Shown piece after piece: positions 16,412-25,213 of a stretch of 64,000 bases of DNA. This DNA comes from Candidatus Segatella papionis (GTDB lineage: Bacteria > Bacteroidota > Bacteroidia > Bacteroidales > Bacteroidaceae). A program made the translations under genes and the position numbers. Location: contig DBLF01000123.1 of the NCBI GenBank assembly GCA_002297965.1, positions 27,710 to 91,709 on the forward strand. Direction: 5' to 3'. The notes under the pieces are model-generated. The model worked only from the letters and a program-made list of their open reading frames with translations. It had not been told where the DNA came from and did no database searches. Positions within the stretch are counted from its first letter, which is position 1; each line of letters begins with the position of its first letter.

Positions 16412-19048
16412 TTAGAAGGAATATTGCGCTGTAAGCATCAACTCTCTTGGGCGCAAATAGTAACTATCCGTCAAGGTGCTTACTCCACTATACGTGGTTT
16501 CCACATAACTCTTTTTGTTGAAGATATTGCGAAGCTCTGCCGAAAGGCGGAGCTTTTTCATGCGCCATACTGCCGAGGCATCGCCCAGCAAACAGTTGAG
16601 CTTGTTGCCTTCTTGCAGTTCGTTGTGGTAATGAACGAGTGAGAAGGTGAGGTCCACATGGCTGATGGTGGCAGTGGCAGAGAGACTCTGTTTCCAGTCA
16701 AAGAGCGATGAATTCGATATTTTTTGACGCTTTGAGTTGTAAAAGGAGAATTCTCCCTCGTAACTGAACTGGCACCAAGAAGGCGAGAAGTCGATGGATG
16801 GCTTCAGCGTATAGTTGTTGCTCTCATAGCTGATGGCTTGATGGTTGGTGTATTGCTCGCCCTTGCTGTAAGCATATTCTGCCGTGAGGCGGGTCTTCAG
16901 ATGCAAGTCATAAAACCCCTTGGAGATATAGAGCGAACCACCGATGTTGTCGCTCTTGCTGTCTTGTTTGTACAGGGAAGTATAGTAGTTGCTGTCCACG
17001 ATGCGGAGGTCTGTGGCGGTGTTCATCCAATATCTGCCTCCATTCACGGATACGGACAGGAATATTTCCTTGATAGGACGCTTGTAGTCGTAGCTCAACT
17101 TGCCGTAGAGCGAACGGGTTATCGGGATGATGTCGCTCGACTGATACCAGGATCGATAACTCTTCCTGTATTGATTCAAGGCATAATATGCGGCAGAACC
17201 TGTGGAGGTGTTATATCCCATGTATGCAGTCAATTCTCGGCGGAAGTCCAGTTTCTTGTAGAGATAGAGGTATGGAGATACAGCGAAAAGCGTCTTTTGT
17301 GGATGCGTGAAGCGCTCCCAAACCATGTCTGGAGAGAATGAAATGCGGAAATCATCGGTCTTGTATTGCCAAAATGGGGTAAACTTGCCTGTGATATTCA
17401 AGCAGTTTTGTCCGATTTCATCGGAATTCCTGTCGATGGATTCGCTGTTTTTGCCGATTTCATCGGTGTTTCCTGGGTTCTTGCCATAGTTGCTTTCTTG
17501 GCTCTTGGCGTAGAGGTTGTTGATGTCAAGGCTTGCTCGGTATTCTTGTGTCCAATGGAATCGGTTCTTTTGCCAAGCCAAGGCATAGGCGGTGTGCCAC
17601 AGATTGGTGCGAATGCGGTTGCGGTCGTCATTCACATAGAGGTCGGCTACACCATGATGGTAGTCGGCAACGGATTTCCAAGAAAGTTGGCTCTTCTTCC
17701 AAACGAAGAGGCGATAGATGTTGGCGGCGATGTTGATGCGAGGAATACGAATGCGCTGGGTAAGCGTGTCGTTGATGTTCGATAGGCCGTCGTTCTGTGC
17801 GGCGTTGAGGCTGAGATGTTCGTTGCCGTAGTGGCTGGCTTGGTTCACTTTGTTTTCGTATTCCAGGTTGAAGGCATCGCTGATCATTGTCTTGTGGTTT
17901 CGCTCGGTGGTGGAGATAGGAGCGTCTCCTCCTAGGTCGTAGATGGAGGTGTTCTCTCGCTGTTGGCGAATCACTTGGCGTACATAGTTCGCCTCGATGC
18001 GGCTCTCGGCATCCTGCTTGTTCTTCTTAATGTGGTTGATGGAGTACTTTTGCGAGGTGTTGAAACGCAGGCGTTCTTCATCTATCGGGGCATCGAGACT
18101 TGGCGTGGAGAGCCATGACGGAAGGGTTGCAGCCGAGAGTCTGCCGCTGTATGAGGCGAGCAAATCGAAGTCATTGCCCAAGTTTTTGCCACTTCTATCG
18201 TAAGTGGCATCATACATCATCTGCTTTTTCTTGCCTATCTGCATGATGTTGAGATTGCCGCCCACGGTGGTTGGCTTGCCAACGAGCACGTAAGGCTTGA
18301 TGGTAGGCATGAACTTGTCGCGGGCACTGTCCTTGAGGGCGATGTTCATCGCCACGTTATCGGTGAAAGTCTTGTTCTGGAGAGCCTTGATGGGTTGGTC
18401 ATGCTCGATGACTTCGGCCTTTTTTACATCTTTTGCCTTGATGTTCTCTTCCAGTTGGTTGTATTTGCCGCCCGTTAGGTCGAGACCTTCCACGGTGAAT
18501 CGGTTGATAGGCTTGCCATTGTAGTTGATGCGGCCGTTTTTCTCAATATCCACACCCGGGAGCTTTTTCAATACGTCTTTCAGGGAGTTGTCTCGTTCGT
18601 TGGCGAAGCGAGTGAGGTCGAAGGAGATGGTGTCGCGACCTGTAATACGAGAGCCTTTCACTTGTACTTCCTTTAGGACGAAAGCGGTGGAAGCCATACT
18701 GATGATAGTCTCTTTATCCGATGAAATCGCCATTTTTGTTTTCTTGTAGCCCATAAATGTGGCTTGCAACCTATCATTTGCTTGCTTCTCGGCTATCGGG
18801 AGCACGAAGGTTCCGTCCTCCTTGGTTCGGGTAAATTTCAAGGGTTTGCCATTGCGGAGCAACGTGATGGACACGTTGGCGAGGCGGTTGTGGGTCAAGG
18901 AATCCTCCACATAGCCTCGAATCTCAGTTGGTGTATCATCGTCATTGAGTAAAAATGGAGTATAGCTCTTCTTGCCTTGCATCGCCATAGGGATGCAGAG
19001 CAAGAGGAAAATTGCGATGAAACCGATAATAATTCTTTTCCTATTCAT
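16412..19048 (-). CDS. Outer-membrane beta-barrel protein with carboxypeptidase-regulatory-like domain (second copy)
   Basis: This 878-residue protein begins at the ATG giving MNRKRIIIGFIAIFLLLCIPMAMQG. An open frame continues 96 bases upstream, but it runs through the promoter at 19081-19112, so the shorter start is right. Like the barrel at 10492 it has a CarboxypepD_reg-like domain (TPTEIRGYVEDSL...). A plug-like region follows (GRDTISFDLTRFANE, DVLKKLPGVDIEKNGRINYNG, NRFTVEGLDLTGG), then a barrel ending AQYSF. The two share motifs but clearly differ in the barrel. It heads a reverse-strand region with three GLPGLI genes, the known neighbours of such barrels. Substrate unknown. Confidence 0.88.
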   Translation of the reverse strand: MNRKRIIIGFIAIFLLLCIPMAMQGKKSYTPFLLNDDDTPTEIRGYVEDSLTHNRLANVSITLLRNGKPLKFTRTKEDGTFVLPIAEKQANDRLQATFMGYKKTKMAISSDKETIISMASTAFVLKEVQVKGSRITGRDTISFDLTRFANERDNSLKDVLKKLPGVDIEKNGRINYNGKPINRFTVEGLDLTGGKYNQLEENIKAKDVKKAEVIEHDQPIKALQNKTFTDNVAMNIALKDSARDKFMPTIKPYVLVGKPTTVGGNLNIMQIGKKKQMMYDATYDRSGKNLGNDFDLLASYSGRLSAATLPSWLSTPSLDAPIDEERLRFNTSQKYSINHIKKNKQDAESRIEANYVRQVIRQQRENTSIYDLGGDAPISTTERNHKTMISDAFNLEYENKVNQASHYGNEHLSLNAAQNDGLSNINDTLTQRIRIPRINIAANIYRLFVWKKSQLSWKSVADYHHGVADLYVNDDRNRIRTNLWHTAYALAWQKNRFHWTQEYRASLDINNLYAKSQESNYGKNPGNTDEIGKNSESIDRNSDEIGQNCLNITGKFTPFWQYKTDDFRISFSPDMVWERFTHPQKTLFAVSPYLYLYKKLDFRRELTAYMGYNTSTGSAAYYALNQYRKSYRSWYQSSDIIPITRSLYGKLSYDYKRPIKEIFLSVSVNGGRYWMNTATDLRIVDSNYYTSLYKQDSKSDNIGGSLYISKGFYDLHLKTRLTAEYAYSKGEQYTNHQAISYESNNYTLKPSIDFSPSWCQFSYEGEFSFYNSKRQKISNSSLFDWKQSLSATATISHVDLTFSLVHYHNELQEGNKLNCLLGDASAVWRMKKLRLSAELRNIFNKKSYVETTYSGVSTLTDSYYLRPRELMLTAQYSF

Positions 19049-19080
19049 ATTGCTGATGCCTTTTTTCTGTTGAGCAATGG

Positions 19081-19112
19081 CAAAGGTACTGCTTTCTGTC
19101 CTTATCGCCAAA
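19081..19112 (-). promoter_or_regulatory. Promoter of the second barrel gene
   Basis: On the minus strand TTTG (19112-19109), a 20-base spacer and TACCTTTG (19088-19081) form a full Bacteroidota promoter. Transcription would start near 19074, about 26 bases before the chosen start codon. Confidence 0.75.
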
Positions 19113-19164
19113 TATTGATATTTCTGAGATATTATCTGTTTCATCGTTTGATATTATTCTTTTA

Positions 19165-20046
19165 TTATTCTAACTCGATAGAATTGAAAACGTTCTTTCG
19201 GTTCAAGACTTTCTTCATATCTACAGGGTTACCCTTTTCGTCTTGCACTTTGACGTTCTTGAGGTCTATGCCTTCCAATACCATGCTAGGAGTGAATTTC
19301 TCCTTGAACTGTCTAAGATCTTTTTGGCTAATCTCTTCTCTCTTGCTCTTGGAAATCGTGATGGGAGATGGAGTCTTCAATGTACTCATGCCCACGGCAG
19401 TGAATGTATATTCCTTGTTTTCGTCGTATGCTTTCAGAATCAACCCTGGCAATCCTATCAACTTCCATGGTCCTTCTTGCAAAGGTACATCTTCTGCATA
19501 CCAAGCGAACCAAGTTCTACCTTTGAATTGGGTCTTGGCAAGCTGGCAATGGTAGCCGATGATGTCGGCTGTGCTGTCTGGGATTAGCTGCCAGTCGGGA
19601 GTCTCCACGTTCTCGGTGCATTGGTAATCGGTGGTTCCTACAGATTCTAACTGGATGGATTTGCCCGCAGTTGGATAGTTCTTGTAGTAAGAGAAAGGGA
19701 AACATCCACCTTTAGGCAGGTCGGAGAAGTCGAAGTTTCCTGTCTTCACCTTTTCTTGCATGAGTGAATCTTTTACCTGTTTCGTTCTGTCATAGAAGTT
19801 GGTTACTTTTTCGCCGATGTCCAGACGCATCTCGCTGTCTGTGTAGATGAAAGGCTTGATGGATGTGTTGTTCACCCATTTTGCCTCGTAGGTGATACGG
19901 TACTTGGCGTTGTCAATGTTCACGATTTCTCCCTTTTTGCCTCCTGAGATGGTGGAGCGCACGACGGTTCTCGTCTCGACTTGTGCTTTTACAGCTGCAC
20001 TTCCCGTGAAGAGCAGGGCTGTAAGTGCTAAGATCATTTTCTTCAT
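19165..20046 (-). CDS. GLPGLI family protein 4
   Basis: The start at 20046 gives MKKMILALTALLFTGSAAVKAQ, a standard signal peptide. A longer frame to 20088 crosses the TAACTTTG promoter element and is rejected. The 293-residue protein has the block GYHCQLAKTQFKGRTWFAWYAEDVPLQEGPWKL followed by GLPGLI. It lacks the second Cys (CQKA..C) of the peptide-associated copies, having CQLAKT instead. It therefore belongs to a distinct subgroup with the copies at 20198 and 24223. No short peptide gene fits between it and its neighbours. Function unknown. Confidence 0.9.
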   Translation of the reverse strand: MKKMILALTALLFTGSAAVKAQVETRTVVRSTISGGKKGEIVNIDNAKYRITYEAKWVNNTSIKPFIYTDSEMRLDIGEKVTNFYDRTKQVKDSLMQEKVKTGNFDFSDLPKGGCFPFSYYKNYPTAGKSIQLESVGTTDYQCTENVETPDWQLIPDSTADIIGYHCQLAKTQFKGRTWFAWYAEDVPLQEGPWKLIGLPGLILKAYDENKEYTFTAVGMSTLKTPSPITISKSKREEISQKDLRQFKEKFTPSMVLEGIDLKNVKVQDEKGNPVDMKKVLNRKNVFNSIELE

Positions 20047-20077
20047 AATTCTATATTTTTCTATTAATCTGCTTGCA

Positions 20078-20085
20078 AAGTTAAA
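20078..20085 (-). promoter_or_regulatory. -7 element for GLPGLI protein 4
   Basis: TAACTTTG on the minus strand, 32 bases before the start codon. A TTTG at 20106-20103 gives a 17-base spacing. Confidence 0.55.
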
Positions 20086-20123
20086 CATTTTGTGGCACTC
20101 TGCAAAAAAAACAGTGCTTTTAA

Positions 20124-20140
20124 CGTCTATTGTATAGACG
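20124..20140. repeat. Perfect short palindrome upstream of GLPGLI protein 4
   Basis: CGTCTAT, a 3-base loop and ATAGACG form a perfect 7-base inverted repeat. It lies about 20 bases upstream of the presumed -33 region of the GLPGLI 4 promoter. It could be an operator or a weak hairpin after the upstream gene. Confidence 0.4.
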
Positions 20141-20197
20141 ATAATAAATGAAGAAGGTAAACGAAAAAGTTTTTTGCCATGTCTGCGAAGTATTTTT

Positions 20198-21031
20198 TTA
20201 TTGCAGTTCGATAGGATTTCCTTTGAGTCTTCTGTTTAAAGCTTTGATGGCTGCTGCTGGTAAACCCTTTGAAACTATGCCTGTTTTTTTCTCCACAGCA
20301 TGGAGCGTTTCTACAGCATCAAACTTGTTTTTGGCTTCTCTCAATTCCTTTTGAGTTATTCTCTCCCTTTCCTTCTTGATGAAAATGATGTTAGTAGAGC
20401 CATTAAGTGTAGCCATCCCTATTGCGTCGAATATGTATTGTTTTCTTTGGTCGTAGGCACGAAGTACAAGACCAGGCAATCCATATAGCTTCCAAGGACC
20501 TTCGTTCAGCGGAATGTCTTCTGAATACCAAGCATACCAAGTTCTACCCTTGAACGAAGTCTTTGCCAATTGGCATTTGTAGCCAATGATGGAGGTAGTG
20601 CTGTCTGGGATAATCTCCCAGTTAGGAACTTCGATTTTCTCGATGCAGATGTAATAGTTACTTGCAATCCTGTCCAAGAATGACGTTTCTCCATCTGATG
20701 GATAGTTCTTATAAAATTCCCATGAGAGGATTCCTCCTTTGGGCAGCTTCCTCGTATCATGCACTCCAGTTTTGTCTTGTTCTGTCCTGATGGAGTCTTT
20801 GAGTTGCTTGATTCTGTCATAGAAATGGGTGGTTTTGTTACCGATGTCTAGTCTTGTTTCGCTTTCCCAATAGTTGTATGGGGTTTTGGTGGTGTCAGGT
20901 GCCATCTTGCATGTGTAGGAGATGCGATATTTCACCTTGTCAATGTTGATGACATTCCCCTCCTCGTTGTCTTTGGCAATCAAGTTGCATACAATAAATA
21001 TGGCTGCAAGAAATGTTGTGATTCTTTTCAT
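20198..21031 (-). CDS. GLPGLI family protein 5
   Basis: This protein of 277 residues has signal peptide MKRITTFLAAIFIVCNLIAK and the family block GYKCQLAKTSFKGRTWYAWYSEDIPLNEGPWKLY. The motif itself reads GLPGLV here. The region after the signal (VINIDKVKYRISYTCK) matches protein 4, indicating tandem duplication. It lies 52 bases after the TPR protein gene and probably shares its promoter at 22274-22305. No biochemical role is known for the family. Confidence 0.9.
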   Translation of the reverse strand: MKRITTFLAAIFIVCNLIAKDNEEGNVINIDKVKYRISYTCKMAPDTTKTPYNYWESETRLDIGNKTTHFYDRIKQLKDSIRTEQDKTGVHDTRKLPKGGILSWEFYKNYPSDGETSFLDRIASNYYICIEKIEVPNWEIIPDSTTSIIGYKCQLAKTSFKGRTWYAWYSEDIPLNEGPWKLYGLPGLVLRAYDQRKQYIFDAIGMATLNGSTNIIFIKKERERITQKELREAKNKFDAVETLHAVEKKTGIVSKGLPAAAIKALNRRLKGNPIELQ

Positions 21032-21083
21032 ATTGATGTGATTTTATGTTGTTATTTTGTTTCCTGATAAGGGATGAACTAGT

Positions 21084-22226
21084 TTATGTATTTTTGAGTT
21101 GTTCTTTTGCTTTTGCAGTCAGCTTCGCCTTCTCTTTCTCGTCGTTTAGCTTGTTAGCTTTTTCCAAGAACATCTGTAGATAGAGCTTGGCTTGTGGCTT
21201 CATCTTAGCAGCGATGTACATTTGGGCGGCATTGTAGTAATTGTGAGGATCGTCCTCGTCATCATACTCTATGCACTGGGCGAAAGCATGACCAGCCTTT
21301 TCGTAATTTAGATTCTTGTAGTAAAGTTCGCCAAGTTGCTGGTTCACGTAAAGACCACGGCTGCGAGGATAGGCAACCGTTACCGATTGCTCCAGGTACT
21401 TGATGGCATCGTAACTGAGTTTGATTTTTTTTGCGATGTCTTTTTCCTTTTCCGAAAGCTTCTTGCATGTCATGCCAAGATAGAAGAGACTGTTCATATT
21501 GGGGTTGTCCTTCTTCAAATCCACAGATTTCTGCAGGTAAGGATAGGCTTCCTTGTAATTTTCAAGATTATAGTAGCACAATCCCATGACGAGATTTGAC
21601 TCGAAGTTGTCGAATCCTTGGGCTATCAGCTTCTTGTACATAGGGATGGCTTGGTCGTATCTCAGTTGCAAGTAGAGGGAGTAAGCCAGTTCCTTGTTGA
21701 TGAGAATGTTGGTGGAGTCTTGCTTTTGTACGTATGACAAGGCTAGGGCGGACACGGTTTCCGGCTTGCCTATGTTGTTCCTGTGGGAGAGCAAAGCGGC
21801 GAATACTTCGCTATCGTTGGGATATTTCATGCTGATTTGCCAGCCGTATAGTCCGATATTTTTATTGTCGCCTAGATTGAGATAGGAATAGAAAAACATA
21901 CGCAAGTCTTCATGGTTGAGGCTGTCTGTGGGGATGCTATCCAACACGGCGACACACTGCTTGCTGTCGCCTCTCATTCGAAAACAAGATGCAAGCTTGC
22001 GCCGAGTTTCCAAGTCCTGTGGATACTTGGCAAGTTGTTGTTTATAATAGAAAACTGCGTGTTGGGAATCATGCTCGTTCATACAACTGTCTCCTTTCTG
22101 AATGAAAGGAGAGACTGCTTCCTGCTCCTTCTTGGCTTGAATGCCAAGGCAAGTCGTAAGACTTATAAATGTAAACAATAGGCTGCGCCAGAAGGACGAT
22201 GCCATGAATTTGTCTGTTTGTTTCAT
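21084..22226 (-). CDS. Secreted tetratricopeptide-repeat protein
   Basis: This 380-residue protein has an N-terminal signal-like segment (FWRSLLFTFISLTTCLGIQA) and then at least six TPR-type helical repeats. Typical units are AVFYYKQQLAKYP, AIPMYKKLIAQG, YPYLQKSVDL and AGHAFAQCIEYDD. TPR arrays bind other proteins, so it is probably a periplasmic scaffold. Upstream is a complete promoter, and a GLPGLI gene follows 52 bases downstream, so the two are co-transcribed. I do not recognise a specific family. Confidence 0.82.
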   Translation of the reverse strand: MKQTDKFMASSFWRSLLFTFISLTTCLGIQAKKEQEAVSPFIQKGDSCMNEHDSQHAVFYYKQQLAKYPQDLETRRKLASCFRMRGDSKQCVAVLDSIPTDSLNHEDLRMFFYSYLNLGDNKNIGLYGWQISMKYPNDSEVFAALLSHRNNIGKPETVSALALSYVQKQDSTNILINKELAYSLYLQLRYDQAIPMYKKLIAQGFDNFESNLVMGLCYYNLENYKEAYPYLQKSVDLKKDNPNMNSLFYLGMTCKKLSEKEKDIAKKIKLSYDAIKYLEQSVTVAYPRSRGLYVNQQLGELYYKNLNYEKAGHAFAQCIEYDDEDDPHNYYNAAQMYIAAKMKPQAKLYLQMFLEKANKLNDEKEKAKLTAKAKEQLKNT

Positions 22227-22273
22227 CTGTCTCTAAAATTATGTATTCTAAGTTTATTCTTGTAATTTGACTG

Positions 22274-22305
22274 CAAAGGTAATAGTAACTATTGAGATAG
22301 GCAAA
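22274..22305 (-). promoter_or_regulatory. Promoter of the TPR-GLPGLI pair
   Basis: On the minus strand TTTG (22305-22302), a 20-base spacer and TACCTTTG (22281-22274) match the consensus exactly. Confidence 0.75.
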
Positions 22306-22375
22306 TTGGAATTACAAGCGATGAGAGTGATATGGGCTGATAATGAGTAGATTATCAAATAGAAAAACTCATAAA

Positions 22376-22428
22376 ATAAGCCTTTTGTAATGTTCCATTG
22401 GGTATTCGGAGCATCACAAAAGGCTTAT
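22376..22428 (-). terminator. Hairpin terminator after the TPR-HTH gene
   Basis: Thirteen-base arms ATAAGCCTTTTGT (22376-22388) and ACAAAAGGCTTAT (22416-22428) lie ten bases past the stop of the reverse gene, with a T-rich exit on the minus strand. Confidence 0.7.
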
Positions 22429-22437
22429 GTGAAGGTG

Positions 22438-24066
22438 TTATTTGATGATTTCATCGAACGCTTCTAAGCTTGCGTCTCCCTTGATTCTGGATTTTCTTAC
22501 CCTTACATTCGAGAGGGAGTATTGCAAGATTTGCATCACTTCCTCATCGGTCTTGCCGATATGGTAGAGGATACAGAAGAGGCATTGCGATGGATTCAAG
22601 TCGTAGTTGTCTAATCGTTCGCAGTATTTCTCGTCTATCATCTTGAAACTGGCGAGGAATTGTCGGATGCCAAGCTTGCCTATCTGACTGATGTTTTGGT
22701 TTTGTATCGCCATCGAATAAAACACCAAACCTTGGCTTATGTCGGTGAGTTCGGTGATTTGAGTCTTGTATTCCTCGATGTCCTTGTCTCTGCGCCTAAG
22801 TTTGCGAAGTTGCGTGGTGATGTCGTGGTTCAGTTGCTCGCATCGTTCAGATAGCGATACATTCTCCACATCTTTAAGTTGGTGCAACGACTCGTGCAGG
22901 CAGTTGATGGTTCGGCGAGCCTTTCGCATTCGGGAGATGGAGAGGTAAGCTGCTGCCAGTAGTATGGCGAGCACGACGATGATGTCTATGAATATGTAGG
23001 TCTTCACTTTTTCGTAACGATAGCGAGTATTGCCACCCTCGTACATCAATTCCACTTGTTTTACTTTTTCGATGTTTGGGTCTTTGGCGAGCAATGGAGC
23101 TTCTTGTCGCAATTCGTGGGCGATGCTGTCGGCCATGAGTGTGTCTCCTTTTTGTAGGGAGATGAAGTATAAAGGGAGATAATACTTGTAGCCTAATGCA
23201 AAGCTATAGGCACCCAATAACTTGATGAGATCTTTGTCATTGCTGAATTTTTCTTTGATGTGCTGACGGGCGAAGGCATTCGTTTCCTTGCTGTTTCTAG
23301 CTAGCAGGCGGTAGAAGTCGATGTTGTTGTCATATTGCACCCCATGATTGTCTTCCGCTTTCCTTATATAATATAGCAAGACGGAATCGGGCACATTGCC
23401 CCTGTCCATCAAGGCTTGGAAGTAATGGTAGTACATCGGACCCAAGGTGGAATCTTTATTCTCTTGTATTGTGTTTGCTTGGGTGAATGCCTGGTTGACA
23501 AGTTTCGGGTCCTGGTTGTTGATGCCACGATAGAGCAAAGCCCAGGCACGATGTCGTATGTCATGGGCTTGGCGTGCCTCGTCCTCTAATTTTACGGTAT
23601 AGGTGTCTTGGTGGGTGATGCGGCACAGTATGTCGTACATGTCCAATTTCTCTTGTTCCCTCATGTTGCTATCGAAGGCAATGGCTCGTGTAAACCAATT
23701 GATGGCTTGCGTGGTGTCTCGGTAATTATTGAGTGCTGAGGCTCCCTTATAATAGAAGGAACGTGCGAGAAGAGGCTCGTCCTTTTCGTCCGTCAAGATT
23801 CGGATGGCATCGTCTAGGTCGTTTTCTTTGCGAATATACCCCTTGAGCTGATATTCTATCTTGGCAGCTAGGAGCTTGTAGTAACCCTTGTTGTCATTAC
23901 TGTCGGCACGAGACAGAAATACTTTGGCTTGTGCAGGATATTCGTCAGCGAGGTTGTCTATCTCTGGGAGAGACAGACGATAGCCAGAATCCATGCAGCT
24001 GTCGAGAAGGGCTAACTGTATGGTAATGAACAAAAATAGGATGAGTTTCTTGCTTATATCAATCAT
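22438..24066 (-). CDS. Membrane-anchored TPR protein with coiled coil and HTH-like C-terminus
   Basis: This 542-residue protein begins with a lipoprotein-like signal (LFLFITIQLALLDSC). A TPR-like sensor region covers about 30-340, with one membrane segment at about 355-375 (IDIIVVLAILLAAAYL) and a coiled coil to about 450. The C-terminus reads LNPSQCLFCILYHIGKTDEE then SLSNVRVRKSRIKGD, which resembles a LuxR-type HTH. Bacteroidota encode several such TPR-membrane-HTH proteins thought to be one-piece envelope regulators, some annotated DUF6377; membership of that family is not certain. Its place between GLPGLI genes suggests it may control them. Confidence 0.75.
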   Translation of the reverse strand: MIDISKKLILFLFITIQLALLDSCMDSGYRLSLPEIDNLADEYPAQAKVFLSRADSNDNKGYYKLLAAKIEYQLKGYIRKENDLDDAIRILTDEKDEPLLARSFYYKGASALNNYRDTTQAINWFTRAIAFDSNMREQEKLDMYDILCRITHQDTYTVKLEDEARQAHDIRHRAWALLYRGINNQDPKLVNQAFTQANTIQENKDSTLGPMYYHYFQALMDRGNVPDSVLLYYIRKAEDNHGVQYDNNIDFYRLLARNSKETNAFARQHIKEKFSNDKDLIKLLGAYSFALGYKYYLPLYFISLQKGDTLMADSIAHELRQEAPLLAKDPNIEKVKQVELMYEGGNTRYRYEKVKTYIFIDIIVVLAILLAAAYLSISRMRKARRTINCLHESLHQLKDVENVSLSERCEQLNHDITTQLRKLRRRDKDIEEYKTQITELTDISQGLVFYSMAIQNQNISQIGKLGIRQFLASFKMIDEKYCERLDNYDLNPSQCLFCILYHIGKTDEEVMQILQYSLSNVRVRKSRIKGDASLEAFDEIIK

Positions 24067-24162
24067 GTTGTTATCGTCGAATTGTCATTTTTCAACTTGT
24101 AATATTCGTAATCTCTTGCAAAAGTACAACAATTTGCCGATAACAGCAAGAAAACAAGCTTC

Positions 24163-24204
24163 CTATTTCAGATTTTTGTAGAAACTCGCAAAAATCTGAA
24201 ATAG
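24163..24204 (-). terminator. Strong hairpin after GLPGLI protein 6
   Basis: Perfect 16-base arms CTATTTCAGATTTTTG and CAAAAATCTGAAATAG enclose a 10-base loop (24179-24188), just past the stop of the reverse gene. Confidence 0.75.
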
Positions 24205-24222
24205 AAAGTCTTTGGGGCGTCC

Positions 24223-25050
24223 TTATCGCTCGATAGGGTTGAAGATTCTCTTTCTTGGTTTTAGCTTGATGGGCTTGCCGTTCTTGTCTGTCACCTTTTC
24301 GCCTCTCAATGCTTCCGTACCGTCGTCTCTTTGTTTGAGCTTGGTAAGGTCGGATTGCGAAACAACTTCTGCCTTTCTCTCGCTCTTGGCATATTTCAAA
24401 GGCTCCTTACCTTTCAGGTCTTCCATGCCGATGGCATTGAGATAGAACTGATTTTGGGCATCGTAAGCTCGGAGGATAAGTCCAGGTAATCCGTAGAGCT
24501 TCCAAGGACCTTCTGAAACAGGGATGTCTTCTGCGTACCAAGCAAACCAAGTTCTACCTTTGAAGTTCGCCTTGGCGAGTTGGCAAGGATAGTTCATGAT
24601 AGTGGTTGCGCTATCGGGGATGATTTGCCAGTTGGGTGTCTCTATCTTTTCTATGCAACAGTAGTGGCTCAGATTGTATTTTTCTTCATACATTGTTTCT
24701 CCCTTTTTGGGATAGTTCTTGAAGAACTCCCAGTTCATACACTTTACAGGCACCGCCTTTCGCAAGTCGATGACTCCACCGCTCAGAATCATTGGGAGTA
24801 CCTGTTGCTCCCATTGTTGTTGGGATAGATTATAGAAGTGAGTGATGTTGCTGCCGATGTCGAGTCGCATCTGTGCTCGGCGGTAGATGTACGGTGTTTG
24901 TGTAGTGTCATTCACTTGTTTTGCGTCATAGGTGATACGATACTTCACTTGGTCGAGGGTGAGTGTATCCACTCCCGATCTCATCTGTGCGTTTGCGGTC
25001 AGGCTGCCCAAGGCGAGGATGGCTGCAAGAATCATGAATGCTTTCTTCAT
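24223..25050 (-). CDS. GLPGLI family protein 6
   Basis: This 275-residue protein has signal peptide MKKAFMILAAILALGSLTANA. After VKYRITYDAKQVNDT it has the block YPCQLAKANFKGRTWFAWYAEDIPVSEGPWKLY then GLPGLI. It groups with proteins 4 and 5 in having CQLAK without a second nearby Cys. It stands alone, between a 16-bp hairpin downstream and a divergent XRE regulator upstream. The 163-bp divergent gap is too short for a further protein gene and shows no double-glycine peptide. Confidence 0.9.
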   Translation of the reverse strand: MKKAFMILAAILALGSLTANAQMRSGVDTLTLDQVKYRITYDAKQVNDTTQTPYIYRRAQMRLDIGSNITHFYNLSQQQWEQQVLPMILSGGVIDLRKAVPVKCMNWEFFKNYPKKGETMYEEKYNLSHYCCIEKIETPNWQIIPDSATTIMNYPCQLAKANFKGRTWFAWYAEDIPVSEGPWKLYGLPGLILRAYDAQNQFYLNAIGMEDLKGKEPLKYAKSERKAEVVSQSDLTKLKQRDDGTEALRGEKVTDKNGKPIKLKPRKRIFNPIER

Positions 25051-25147
25051 TTTCGTCTTCTTTATGATGTTCGTTTGTAAAGAAGACGGAATAAAGGGAG
25101 AAAGGTAAACTAAAAAATGAATCTTTATGAGAATTCATCTGAAAAAC

Positions 25148-25179
25148 TTTGTTGATTTCAGTTCTTTTTCTTATCTTTG
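25148..25179 (+). promoter_or_regulatory. Promoter of the XRE regulator
   Basis: TTTG at 25148-25151, a 20-base spacer and TATCTTTG at 25172-25179 match the consensus. An imperfect palindrome (CGATA...TATCG, about 25183-25209) just downstream could be an autoregulatory operator. Confidence 0.65.
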
Positions 25180-25213
25180 CAACCGATAATATATTGTCAA
25201 TATCTATCGAATT

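Noticed and set aside
16412..25050. Search for further GG-leader peptides in the second GLPGLI locus
   Set aside because: The gaps between genes are short and no frame with a leader ending in GG near residue 15 was seen on either strand.
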